Below, in pieces: positions 46,417 to 54,845 of a stretch of DNA of 64,000 nucleotides; the first letter of the stretch is position 1, and each line of letters opens with the position of its first letter. Source of the DNA: Chitinophagales bacterium (GTDB lineage Bacteria; Bacteroidota; Bacteroidia; Chitinophagales; LD1); the NCBI GenBank assembly GCA_026129525.1, contig JAHCHW010000001.1, forward strand, positions 446,001-510,000, written 5' to 3'. The notes under the pieces were generated by a model. That model was not told the DNA's origin. It was given only the letters and a program-made list of their open reading frames with translations, and searched no databases. Position numbers and translations under genes: made by a program.

Positions 46417-49020
46417 ATGGAATTGTTTACCCGAAGTATGATTGCTGCCCGCCTGTTGCTTGTTTGTTTGTGCTGCATTACTTATTGGCAAGCCCTCTAT
46501 GCCGGAGCAGGAGGCTCTGTAAACAAACATGCTTTAATAATAGCCATAGGCGATTATCCTAATCCTAAAGAATACGGGTGGGCGAAAATCAGTTGTGCCA
46601 ACGATGTACCGTACATAAAAAAGTCGTTAGACATAATGGGCTTCCGGCAAATTGCTTTGTTGCAAGATAGTCAAGCCACCAAACAAGGAATCATCAAAGC
46701 ATTAGAGGATTTACACCAACGCACCAAAGCAGGTGATGTGGTATTTGTTTCCATTTCATCGCACGGAGAACAGATTAAAGATGATAATGGAGATGAGGCT
46801 GACGGGCTGGATGAAGCAATAGTGCCGTACGGAGCACGATATTCTCCCCGAGATACATCAAAGGCACATTTTGATAGTTACCTGCGCGATGATTTAGTAA
46901 TTGAACTGCTAAACAACATTCGTTCTAAAGCCGGTAAAGGAGGACAGGTGGTGTTGTTTTCGGATGTTGATCATTTTTCCTCAGATGACAGTTATATGCC
47001 GGCAGAATCTGTAAACCCACCAAAAGGCCAGTTGATTGTTACGCGCGGGGAGAGTTTTTATGCCGAGATAGAAGCATTGGCCGCAAAAGCAGGGGGCAAT
47101 TTATCGCCCTTTGTTTTTATGGCGGGCAGTAGACCAAAAGAGTTTAATTATGAAACTTGGGATGACGACAGTTTAGCTGTGGGCGCATTGTCATTCTGTT
47201 TTTACAAATGCATTAAAAATGCCAGTGAAAAGGGAATTCGGTTTACCAATTTCAACCACCTATTCTATGCGATAGTAGATTGGATGCAGCAAAAAGCCCC
47301 ACGCCAACATCCTGTAATTGCCGGTGATGTAAACGAGCAGGTGTTTGTTCCAAGAAAAGTAACGGAGGATGTAGAGGATAAATTTGCTTATGCGAAAGAA
47401 AGCACCGATACCACCATCAACAAAAACAGCTCTGCATATATCATTTCAATCGGCATAAGTCAATACAGTTATTCTAATTGTCCTAAGATGGCGTTCGGCA
47501 ACTGCCTGAGCGATGCCAAATTGTTGGACAGTTTTTTTACACAGCAATCGGTTAACACCTTAAAAGGAAAGGTAAATCATTATCTGCTACTGAACCGAAG
47601 TGCGGCAAAAGACAGTATACTTTCTTACCTGAATTTGGTAATTGAAAAAACAAAGCCCGAAGACTACTTCATTTTCAATTTTGCCGGAAGAACCGACATG
47701 CTTACCGGGGCAAATGGTGATAAAGAAATTTACTTTGTCCCTTTTGGTTTGCAAAACATTTGCGATACCGAAGAGGTAAAATCAAAATCAATCTCTTTAA
47801 GTCAACTGCGCGGGTTATTGCAGTTGGTGCAAGCCAATCATCAACTGTTTGTTTCCGAGGCGGGCAACAGCGAAGATTTTGGTAAAATGTTTGTGAAAGG
47901 CTTAATTGAAAGTTCGCCCGATATTGCTTCCATAAGCAGTAAAAATCGCGTGTTTATTGTGCCCGATAAGTTTGGGTTAGATTACTTCAACTGCAAGTCG
48001 CAGAGCATACAAGGCGCTCCTATCAGTTATTTTTTGCGGAACATCTCCTCCTCCCGCAGCATTTTCGAACTCTTCGGCAACAAAACAAGCCGCAACCAGT
48101 TGGTACACGATGTAATGCACCAGGAGCATGCCTGCAACCTGCCGCAAAAACCTTACACCACTTTCTTTTTTGAAAAAGAACTGGTGGACGACCTGAAATA
48201 CTTTTTTACCCGGCAGGAAGAAAAACAAAATCAGCGTGGAGCAGCCGTTTTTAATACCGCCATAGATAAAGCCAAACTGACCATCGGTAAAAAATATGCA
48301 CTCATTATAGGCACCAATGAGTATAAAGAATGGACCAACCTGAATAATGCTGTTAAAGATGCAGAAGCCATTGCTAACGAATTGGAAAACGGTTTCGGTT
48401 TTGATGTGCTCCTGCTCCGAAACCCGCTGCTCGATACGGTTTACAGTGTTATACAAAGCTACTCGCAGCGTATGGATTCTACCGACCAACTGCTCATTTA
48501 CTTTGCGGGACATGGTGATTTTGACGAGCAGTTTTTTAATGACGGCTTTTTGGTGATGAAAAATTCTGCCTCCACCAAAAATGATCCTTACCGCAAAACG
48601 TACATACAGCATTCGGCATTGCAGCGCATCATCAACAATCTTCCCTCCCGTCAAATTTTAGTGGTGTTCGATGTTTGCTATGGCGGAACCTTTGATGAAA
48701 AAGTTTCGAAGCGGTCCTACAAAGTGAACGAACTGAAAACGGGCAACACCAAAGAAGATTACATCAATAAAAAATTGGAGCACCATACCCGTGTTTACAT
48801 TTCATCGGGCAACAAGAATACCGTTCCCGATGGTTATAGCGGAGAGCATTCACCTTTTGCTATCCGGTTTTTGGAAGCGCTGCGAACCAAAGGAGGCAAG
48901 TCGGGCATACTAACCAAAAGCCGTTTGTTTTCTTTTGTGGAAGGATTGGATTCGGAGCCGATTATGGGTGGCTTTGGCGATGATGAACCCGGCAGCGAGT
49001 TTATTTTGATTTCCAAATAA
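46417..49020 (+). CDS. Secreted protein with three tandem caspase-like (C14) domains, two degenerate
   Basis: An 867-residue protein. I start it at the ATG at 46417, behind a -7 box; this gives a signal peptide (residues about 1-30). Three caspase-fold repeats follow, each opening with a hydrophobic-IG strand: HALIIAIGDY (38-47), AYIISIGISQY (340-350) and KYALIIGTNEY (626-636). Repeat 1 keeps His116 (SSHG), but the Cys position is Asp185 (FSDVDHF). Repeat 2 has Arg425 for His (FAGR) and Ala482 for Cys (SEAG). Repeat 3 is complete, with His699 (YFAGHGD) and Cys754 (VFDVCYGG). No sorting domain is seen. The function of such pseudo-domains is unknown; they may inhibit or scaffold the active one. 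Confidence 0.85.
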   Translation: MELFTRSMIAARLLLVCLCCITYWQALYAGAGGSVNKHALIIAIGDYPNPKEYGWAKISCANDVPYIKKSLDIMGFRQIALLQDSQATKQGIIKALEDLHQRTKAGDVVFVSISSHGEQIKDDNGDEADGLDEAIVPYGARYSPRDTSKAHFDSYLRDDLVIELLNNIRSKAGKGGQVVLFSDVDHFSSDDSYMPAESVNPPKGQLIVTRGESFYAEIEALAAKAGGNLSPFVFMAGSRPKEFNYETWDDDSLAVGALSFCFYKCIKNASEKGIRFTNFNHLFYAIVDWMQQKAPRQHPVIAGDVNEQVFVPRKVTEDVEDKFAYAKESTDTTINKNSSAYIISIGISQYSYSNCPKMAFGNCLSDAKLLDSFFTQQSVNTLKGKVNHYLLLNRSAAKDSILSYLNLVIEKTKPEDYFIFNFAGRTDMLTGANGDKEIYFVPFGLQNICDTEEVKSKSISLSQLRGLLQLVQANHQLFVSEAGNSEDFGKMFVKGLIESSPDIASISSKNRVFIVPDKFGLDYFNCKSQSIQGAPISYFLRNISSSRSIFELFGNKTSRNQLVHDVMHQEHACNLPQKPYTTFFFEKELVDDLKYFFTRQEEKQNQRGAAVFNTAIDKAKLTIGKKYALIIGTNEYKEWTNLNNAVKDAEAIANELENGFGFDVLLLRNPLLDTVYSVIQSYSQRMDSTDQLLIYFAGHGDFDEQFFNDGFLVMKNSASTKNDPYRKTYIQHSALQRIINNLPSRQILVVFDVCYGGTFDEKVSKRSYKVNELKTGNTKEDYINKKLEHHTRVYISSGNKNTVPDGYSGEHSPFAIRFLEALRTKGGKSGILTKSRLFSFVEGLDSEPIMGGFGDDEPGSEFILISK

Positions 49021-49087
49021 GTACGATTTCCTTCCACAATCTGTTTTGCTAATCTTGATTTTTGTTTTTTTCAGAATTCGCTCTAAA

Positions 49088-51172
49088 ATGAAAACGTTAC
49101 AAACACACCGCCTTTTTTTCGGTTTCAAAACAACGCTGTTATCGCTCTGCTTATCATTTGCCAGCAATTCATTTGCTCAACAATCGTTTAAACACTGCGG
49201 CACCGATGAAATTTCCTATCAACTGTATGCCGATAATCCGCAGTTGCAACAAGCGATGGAACACAATCGTATCTATCTGAAAAAATTTACCGAGCAGTTT
49301 GTAGCTGAACAGCAAAACCGTAGCAACGATTCGCTTTACACCATTCCGGTGGTATTTCATGTAATACATGCTTACGGTAACGAAAACATCAGCGATGAAC
49401 AAATCATGAGCGGCTTGTATGTGCTCAATCGCAATTTTGCCTTGCAACATCCCGACACAGCAAACATTGTTTCGGCTTTTAAACCCATAGCCGCCAACTG
49501 CGATATTGAATTTAAGTTGGCAAAAATTGACCCGAACGGAAACTGCACCAACGGCATTAACCGCATAGCGAGTACGCTTACCAAAATTGGCGACCACAGC
49601 GTAAAAAATCTTATTCACTGGAATCCGTCAAAGTATTTGAATGTATATGTGGTAAGGTCAATTGCCAATCTTGCGGGACATTGCCTCATGCCCGACCAAG
49701 CTGATGCCAAACCAGAATGGGACGGCATTGTGATTGACCACACGTATATGGGCAATACCGGTACCGCCAACGAAGCGCGCTCGGTGGTAATGGCGCACGA
49801 AGCAGGGCATTACCTAAACCTCTTTCATATTTGGGGCGGCAACAATGTGCCCGGCTATTTCTATCAACCGGTTGGGCAAACAGCAAATTGTTTAATTGGC
49901 GATGATGTGCAAGATACACCCGAAACGATTGGTTGGAGTAATTGTAATTTAAGCAACGCCTCGTGCGATAATGCGGTGGACAATGTGCAAAATGCCATGG
50001 ACTACAGTTACTGCAACTGGATGTTTACACAAGGGCAACGCCAACGTATGCGGGCGGCACTCAACTCACCTGTTGCCAACAGAAACAACCTGATTACTGC
50101 GGGAAACCTTGCTGCCACCGGAGTGAATTTGAATACGGTTTGCAAGGCATCGTTTACGGTTAGCCGAAAAAATATTTGCCCGGGAGATACAGTGATATTT
50201 ACTGACAAAAGTGTTGCAACACCCGATACATGGCTTTGGAATTTCGGTGATGGAGAAACATCCACCGCACAGCACCCGCAGTATATGTACTATTGGCCCG
50301 GCACGTACTATGTAACCCTCACCGCATCAAAAGGAGGAAGTGCGGTAACAAGCGACACCATACAAATTCGTGTAAACGCTCATCCCGCCATGCCTTACTT
50401 TGTGGAAGGTTTCGAAAGCGGAACTATGACCGCATGGGGGCTGCTGAACGAAAGCGATAACGATTCGCTTTTGTTTACAGCAGCGGGAAACAATTCGGGA
50501 TACAACAGCAACAAAGCTGCGGTGATAAGAATGAACGATACCACTGCCACTTACAGCGGCCGCACGGTACTTCACTCTCCGTCTATTGACCTGAGTGCGC
50601 TCGGTGCCACCCAATTCAGTTTACGGTACGCTTGCAGTCAGAAGAAACAGAACAATGATGATGTGTTGGAAGTATTTACTTCAACCGACTGCGGAAAAAC
50701 TTGGATAAGTAAAGGGAAAAGATTGGGCGCAAACTTACGCACGGTTACTTCTCCGCAAACCAATCCCGATTGGACTCCGACAGATTCAACACAATGGAAA
50801 ACTTACTCTTTTAGTTTACTGAGTAATCAGTTGTCAAGTAGTTTTATGTTTCGGATTGATTACATCAGTTTTTACACCAACGCTTTCTTTATTGATGACA
50901 TCAATATCAATGCCGAAGCATACAACAGTGTGCCCAAGTTGCAACTCGAAAACGTAAACATTGTTCCTAATCCCGCCCAAAATTATTTTGAGTTAACCGG
51001 AGATTTTGATGCAGTGGATTTACAAATGCTGGATGTAAACGGTAGAAGCGTTTTGCGAAGGACTTCTGTAAACAACGGAGACAAGCTGGATATAGTTAAT
51101 CTTCCTTCAGGAGTATATTTTATCCGTTTGGAAAATGAAAACTCATACTGCATTAAGAAGTTGCTGAAATGA
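49088..51172 (+). CDS. T9SS-secreted M43-type zinc metalloprotease with PKD domain
   Basis: A 694-residue secreted protein. The signal peptide ends near SFAQQ (residues about 1-31). The zinc-binding motif is His237-E-A-G-His241-x5-His, followed by the Met-turn NAMDYSYC, the layout of the pappalysin (M43) family. A PKD domain (about residues 355-440, WLWNFGDGETSTAQHP) and a beta-sandwich adhesin-like part follow. The last 75 residues, from NIVPNPAQNYF to CIKKLLK, form a type A T9SS sorting domain. The frame is open to 49046, but the ATG at 49088 starts the signal peptide. It follows the caspase-like gene by 67 bases. Confidence 0.9.
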   Translation: MKTLQTHRLFFGFKTTLLSLCLSFASNSFAQQSFKHCGTDEISYQLYADNPQLQQAMEHNRIYLKKFTEQFVAEQQNRSNDSLYTIPVVFHVIHAYGNENISDEQIMSGLYVLNRNFALQHPDTANIVSAFKPIAANCDIEFKLAKIDPNGNCTNGINRIASTLTKIGDHSVKNLIHWNPSKYLNVYVVRSIANLAGHCLMPDQADAKPEWDGIVIDHTYMGNTGTANEARSVVMAHEAGHYLNLFHIWGGNNVPGYFYQPVGQTANCLIGDDVQDTPETIGWSNCNLSNASCDNAVDNVQNAMDYSYCNWMFTQGQRQRMRAALNSPVANRNNLITAGNLAATGVNLNTVCKASFTVSRKNICPGDTVIFTDKSVATPDTWLWNFGDGETSTAQHPQYMYYWPGTYYVTLTASKGGSAVTSDTIQIRVNAHPAMPYFVEGFESGTMTAWGLLNESDNDSLLFTAAGNNSGYNSNKAAVIRMNDTTATYSGRTVLHSPSIDLSALGATQFSLRYACSQKKQNNDDVLEVFTSTDCGKTWISKGKRLGANLRTVTSPQTNPDWTPTDSTQWKTYSFSLLSNQLSSSFMFRIDYISFYTNAFFIDDININAEAYNSVPKLQLENVNIVPNPAQNYFELTGDFDAVDLQMLDVNGRSVLRRTSVNNGDKLDIVNLPSGVYFIRLENENSYCIKKLLK

Positions 51173-51196
51173 TATGCTGCCGGAAGTTTTATCATA

Positions 51197-51216
51197 GTCT
51201 GACCAAGGTCAGACCG
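51197..51216. repeat. Palindromic intergenic element, copy 2 (GTCTGACC-AA-GGTCAGAC)
   Basis: This is an exact 20-base copy of the element at 743-762. It lies between two convergent stop codons (metalloprotease at 51172, aldehyde dehydrogenase at 51219), the same kind of site as copy 1. Confidence 0.6.
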
Positions 51217-51218
51217 GG

Positions 51219-52583
51219 TTACCCTCTCAAATGCAACCCCTTAGGCTTGGTAAACGCCCGTAATCCTATGTGCGAAAGCGTAGAACCAAAACCCGAATGC
51301 TTGCGTCCGCTCCAGGGTAATGCGGGACTTACACGGTCGCAACAATTCCAATAACCCGAACCACTATTAGTTTGTGCCAGCAGTTTTTTTGCACGCGCTT
51401 CAGAAGATGAATACACGGCAGCCGTTAATCCGTACTCCGTATCGTTCATCAACTGCAGGGCTTCTTCATCGCTCTTCACTTTCTGTATGCCGATAACCGG
51501 ACCAAAACTTTCATCGCGCATTACTTTCATTTTGTGGTTCACGTTTACTAGCACAGTCGGCTCATAAAAATTTCCTTTACTGTTTATTTTTTTACCGCCC
51601 GTTAAAACTTTAGCGCCCTTTTTCACGGCATCTTTTACCTGTGCATCTACTACGCGCAATTGCGCTTCGCGGGTAAGGGCACCAATGTAAACACCGTCTT
51701 CGGTTGGGTCGCCAACTTTGTAGCTCTTCACTTCCTTCACAAACTCCTCCACGTATTTGTTGTAAACTTTTTCGTGTACGTATATGCGCTCTACACTGCA
51801 ACAACTTTGTCCGTTGTTGTAGAATGCGCCATCGGCAGTTCCTGCAGCAACACTTTTAATGTCTTTTACATCAGCCGCTACATACAAAGGGTCTTTGCCT
51901 CCAAGTTCCAACCCGCATGGAACCATTTTGGGGGCAACCTTTTCGTAAATGAATTTTCCAGTAGCATACGAACCGGTAAAGAAGTAACCGTCAAAATTCA
52001 TATCGAGCAATGCAGCGCCCACTTCACGCGCGCCCACAGCTACCTGAAAAGCATCATCGGGCACTCCGGCTTTCTTTAAAAACTTTTCAATTTGAAAACC
52101 GGTAAGGGTAGAAAACTCCGATGGTTTGTACAGAACAGAATTGCCTGCAAGTAAAGCCGGCACAAAAACATTTGTTCCAACCAAATACGGATAGTTCCAT
52201 GCGCTGATGTTGCACACTACACCCAATGGCTCGTAGCGAATTACTTCTTTGGTATTGCCATCATCACCCATTATTTCATCGTTCAAATATTTTTCGGCAT
52301 TGGCAGTGAGCCATGCAATACGGTTACGCGCTCCGTTTACCTCATTGCGGCTTTGTTGCATGGGTTTGCCCACTTCGCTGGTAAGCACACGAGCGCATTC
52401 TTCGATATTTTCTTTCAATAAATCCGCAAACTTTTGAAGAATAGCTACCCGTTTTTTTAATGGCACAGCATTCCATTTCTGTTGCCCTTTGCGAAGCACT
52501 TCCAGTTTTTTCTTTAACGATGCTTTGTTGTCTTCTTTTAGGTTAGCGAGCACTTGCCCGTTGGCGGGATTGATGATTTTCAT
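51219..52583 (-). CDS. NAD(P)-dependent aldehyde dehydrogenase, succinate-semialdehyde type
   Basis: A 454-residue aldehyde dehydrogenase. Asn130 (AWN), general base Glu226 (LELGGKDP) and nucleophile Cys261 (NNGQSCCS) are all present. The short N-terminus and the SEVGKPMQQSRNEV segment match the compact succinate-semialdehyde dehydrogenase subgroup (GabD/Sad-like). It oxidises an aldehyde to its acid with NAD(P)+. Neighbours upstream on the same strand are a gamma-glutamyl-GABA-hydrolase-like gene and an iron-dependent alcohol dehydrogenase, which supports a C4 role. Exact substrate is inferred. Confidence 0.88.
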   Translation of the reverse strand: MKIINPANGQVLANLKEDNKASLKKKLEVLRKGQQKWNAVPLKKRVAILQKFADLLKENIEECARVLTSEVGKPMQQSRNEVNGARNRIAWLTANAEKYLNDEIMGDDGNTKEVIRYEPLGVVCNISAWNYPYLVGTNVFVPALLAGNSVLYKPSEFSTLTGFQIEKFLKKAGVPDDAFQVAVGAREVGAALLDMNFDGYFFTGSYATGKFIYEKVAPKMVPCGLELGGKDPLYVAADVKDIKSVAAGTADGAFYNNGQSCCSVERIYVHEKVYNKYVEEFVKEVKSYKVGDPTEDGVYIGALTREAQLRVVDAQVKDAVKKGAKVLTGGKKINSKGNFYEPTVLVNVNHKMKVMRDESFGPVIGIQKVKSDEEALQLMNDTEYGLTAAVYSSSEARAKKLLAQTNSGSGYWNCCDRVSPALPWSGRKHSGFGSTLSHIGLRAFTKPKGLHLRG

Positions 52584-52593
52584 GTTTTAAATT

Positions 52594-52669
52594 CAAGTAA
52601 ACGGATAAAACCGATTCTACGGATTTTACATCTGTTGAATCTGTCCAATCCGTATCATCCGTTTACTTG
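52594..52669. repeat. Nested long palindrome with ACGGATT units
   Basis: CAAGTAAACGGAT at 52594-52606 pairs perfectly with ATCCGTTTACTTG at 52657-52669. Inside it, TACGGATT at 52618-52625 pairs with AATCCGTA at 52647-52654. The element fills the gap between two minus-strand genes and covers the stop codon of the amidotransferase gene. Confidence 0.6.
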
Positions 52670-53370
52670 TTGTTTTTGGTTTGGTTTAAAAATTCTTCTC
52701 TTATGTTTTTTGAAAGAGGATTACTGTCTTTGTCTTTCATTCTTTCGGGATGCCATTGCACGCATAATAACCATGGCTTACCGGTTTTGTCTCGCCATTC
52801 TGCAGCTTCAATTACATTATCGGGCGAGTAGGCGCTTGCCATCAATTCATCTGCCATTACGCTGATGCCCTGATGATGAGCACTGTTGACTGTTCCGTTG
52901 GTTACTCCTGCAATTTGTGCAAGCAATGATTTGTCGGTGATGTTTATCTCGTGTTCGCCATCCACATCGCCATGTCTGCGGTGGTCTTTGTTGCCACCTT
53001 CTTCCAGGTCTTGCATCAGTTTGCCGCCCAGCGCCACGTTTACCAACTGATGTCCGCGGCAGATAGCCAGCACCGGAACATTAAAATTCATGGCAGTTTC
53101 AAACACGTGCATTTCAAACTCATCACGCTCTTCGTTGAACACGCCATCGCCATTCGGAAAATCTAAACGCGGATTATCGTAATACTTCGGGTGCATATCC
53201 ACTCCTCCGGTTAACACAATGCCATCGCAGTCTTCTACCAAATCCCATACTTCCTCTTTGTCGTGTTTTTCCCAATGCAATTCAACAATTTCAATATTGT
53301 CGTCATTGTTTTTAATCCACTTGGGGTAATTCTCCCATCGCGATTCTGTGTATGTCAAACCAATTTTCAT
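52663..53370 (-). CDS. Class I glutamine amidotransferase, gamma-glutamyl-GABA hydrolase-like (C26)
   Basis: A 235-residue class I amidotransferase-fold hydrolase. The triad is Cys104 (ICRGHQ), His207 and Glu209 (QWHPE). DGIVLTGGVDMHPKYY and SAHHQGI match the peptidase C26/PuuD-like group, which cleaves gamma-glutamyl bonds. PuuD releases GABA from gamma-glutamyl-GABA. It has no synthetase domain fused or adjacent. Palindromic elements lie on both sides. The substrate is inferred from the two dehydrogenase neighbours. Confidence 0.85.
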   Translation of the reverse strand: MKIGLTYTESRWENYPKWIKNNDDNIEIVELHWEKHDKEEVWDLVEDCDGIVLTGGVDMHPKYYDNPRLDFPNGDGVFNEERDEFEMHVFETAMNFNVPVLAICRGHQLVNVALGGKLMQDLEEGGNKDHRRHGDVDGEHEINITDKSLLAQIAGVTNGTVNSAHHQGISVMADELMASAYSPDNVIEAAEWRDKTGKPWLLCVQWHPERMKDKDSNPLSKNIREEFLNQTKNNK

Positions 53371-53380
53371 AACTCGTATT

Positions 53381-53446
53381 TAACCACTAAGGACATAAAG
53401 TTCATTTAGAAATACAACTTAATGCTCTTAGTGGACTTAGTGGTTA
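53381..53446. repeat. TAACCACTAAG palindromic element
   Basis: TAACCACTAAG at 53381-53391 pairs exactly with CTTAGTGGTTA at 53436-53446. The inner part holds further CTTAGTGG-like units. It occupies the gap between the alcohol dehydrogenase and amidotransferase genes. Confidence 0.55.
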
Positions 53447-53450
53447 TCAT

Positions 53451-54590
53451 CTACAACGCTTCACCATATAATGCTCTGAAATCCGCACGGCTCACCGGCT
53501 TAGGGTTATTCGGATGGGCAAAATCGGCAAACGCCAAGTCAGCCAATGTTTCCAAGTGTTCTTCTTTTACTCCCACCTCGCGCAGTTTATGCGGAATGCC
53601 GATGCGCGAATTCAAATCGAACAGATAATTCACCACACCATCTCCTGTTTCATCTTTCAATTCCAATGCACGCGCCATTCTTCTGAACCTATCTTCAAAG
53701 CCGGCAATGTTGAATTTCATTCCATAGGGAATGTTTACTGCATTCGCTAAACCGTGATGTGTATCAAGCAAGCTCGACATTGGATGCGCCAGCGAGTGAA
53801 CAACACCTAAACCTTTCTGAAATGCAATAGCCCCCATCATACTGCCCAGTAACATTTGCGAGCGACTTTCTACATCGGGGTTCTTGGTTGCCTTTTCTAA
53901 TGAAAGTGAAATGAGGCGCATACCTTCCAAAGCAATACCATCGCAAATAGGATGATAATTTTTAGCAAGAAATGCTTCCATATTATGTGTAAGCGCATCC
54001 ATACCTGTTGCAGCCGTAATGAAAGCCGGAAGTTCCATTGTGAGCATTGGGTCGGCAAAAACAATTTTGGCGAGCAGCTTAGGCGAGAAAAGAATTTTCT
54101 TTTGATGAGTTACATCATCGGCAATAATGGCGCTGCGACCAACTTCGCTGCCGGTTCCGGCTGTGGTGGGCACTGTTACAAAATGCGGAACATCGTTAGT
54201 TACGTACACATCACCGCCAATTAAATCATCGTATTTAAACAAATCTTCGCGGTGGTTAATGCGAAGAAGAATGGCACGCGCCACATCTAATCCCGCTCCT
54301 CCGCCAATGCCCACAATACAATCGGCTTTGTGTGCATCGTAGGCATCGGTACCCGCATATACATCACTCTTAACCGGATTCTTATGTATGTTGCTGAAAA
54401 CTTCAGCAGCAAATCCCTTCGCTTTTAAATCTTCTACAACGGCTTTGAAAAAACCGAGCTGCGCCACATTGGGGTCGGTAACTACCAGCGGGCGGGCAAT
54501 GTTGTTCTTCTTTAAATAATCGGGTAGTTCTTTAATAACCCCTGCTCCGAAACGGATGGTGGTGGGGAAGTTGAATTGGCTGATAGACAT
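53451..54590 (-). CDS. Iron-containing alcohol dehydrogenase
   Basis: A 379-residue group III alcohol dehydrogenase. The nucleotide-binding GIGGGAGLDVARAI motif and metal-site segments TGMDALTHNMEAF, HSLAHPMSS and DTHHGLANA are clear. The family reduces or oxidises small alcohols and semialdehydes; with the neighbours, 4-hydroxybutyrate or a similar C4 alcohol is a fair guess. The frame is open to 54794, but the ATG at 54590 gives the standard N-terminus (SISQFNFPTTIRFG). A TAAGTTCG box lies 46 bases upstream. Confidence 0.92.
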   Translation of the reverse strand: MSISQFNFPTTIRFGAGVIKELPDYLKKNNIARPLVVTDPNVAQLGFFKAVVEDLKAKGFAAEVFSNIHKNPVKSDVYAGTDAYDAHKADCIVGIGGGAGLDVARAILLRINHREDLFKYDDLIGGDVYVTNDVPHFVTVPTTAGTGSEVGRSAIIADDVTHQKKILFSPKLLAKIVFADPMLTMELPAFITAATGMDALTHNMEAFLAKNYHPICDGIALEGMRLISLSLEKATKNPDVESRSQMLLGSMMGAIAFQKGLGVVHSLAHPMSSLLDTHHGLANAVNIPYGMKFNIAGFEDRFRRMARALELKDETGDGVVNYLFDLNSRIGIPHKLREVGVKEEHLETLADLAFADFAHPNNPKPVSRADFRALYGEAL

Positions 54591-54635
54591 GAGTAGTTGG
54601 TAGCTGGTAATTAGTAGTTTAAAAAAATATAAGCG

Positions 54636-54643
54636 CGAACTTA
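54636..54643 (-). promoter_or_regulatory. Possible -7 box of the alcohol dehydrogenase gene
   Basis: The minus strand reads TAAGTTCG, one change from TAnnTTTG, 45 bases before the alcohol dehydrogenase ATG. No -33 element was recognised. The 255-base gap here otherwise holds TAGTAGTTGGTAGCTGG-type direct repeats near 54591-54620 and no gene I can support. Confidence 0.3.
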
Positions 54644-54845
54644 CGGGAGGGAAGGGGAAAAGAGAAACTTTAGTAGAGGTTAAATCTTGCCTACACGCAT
54701 TAGCAACAATTTCAATAGGGTTTCCATCTTTGAACTGGAGAACAAACAGTAAAAGCAGGAATACTACAAAAGATTTAAAAGGACATTCCAACACCTACTA
54801 ACAAAACGCAAGGTTCAGTTTTAAAATGTTGTGTGAAGCAAGATT

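Noticed and set aside
45038..51172. An anti-phage defence island centred on the caspase-like gene
   Set aside because: The caspase-like protein carries a signal peptide and has no sensor, cyclase or toxin partners beside it; SSB and DUF3127 are housekeeping-type genes. Evidence is insufficient.
54591..54794. 68-residue N-terminal extension of the alcohol dehydrogenase
   Set aside because: Hydrophobic, low-complexity and partly made of intergenic direct repeats; the family starts at the ATG at 54590.
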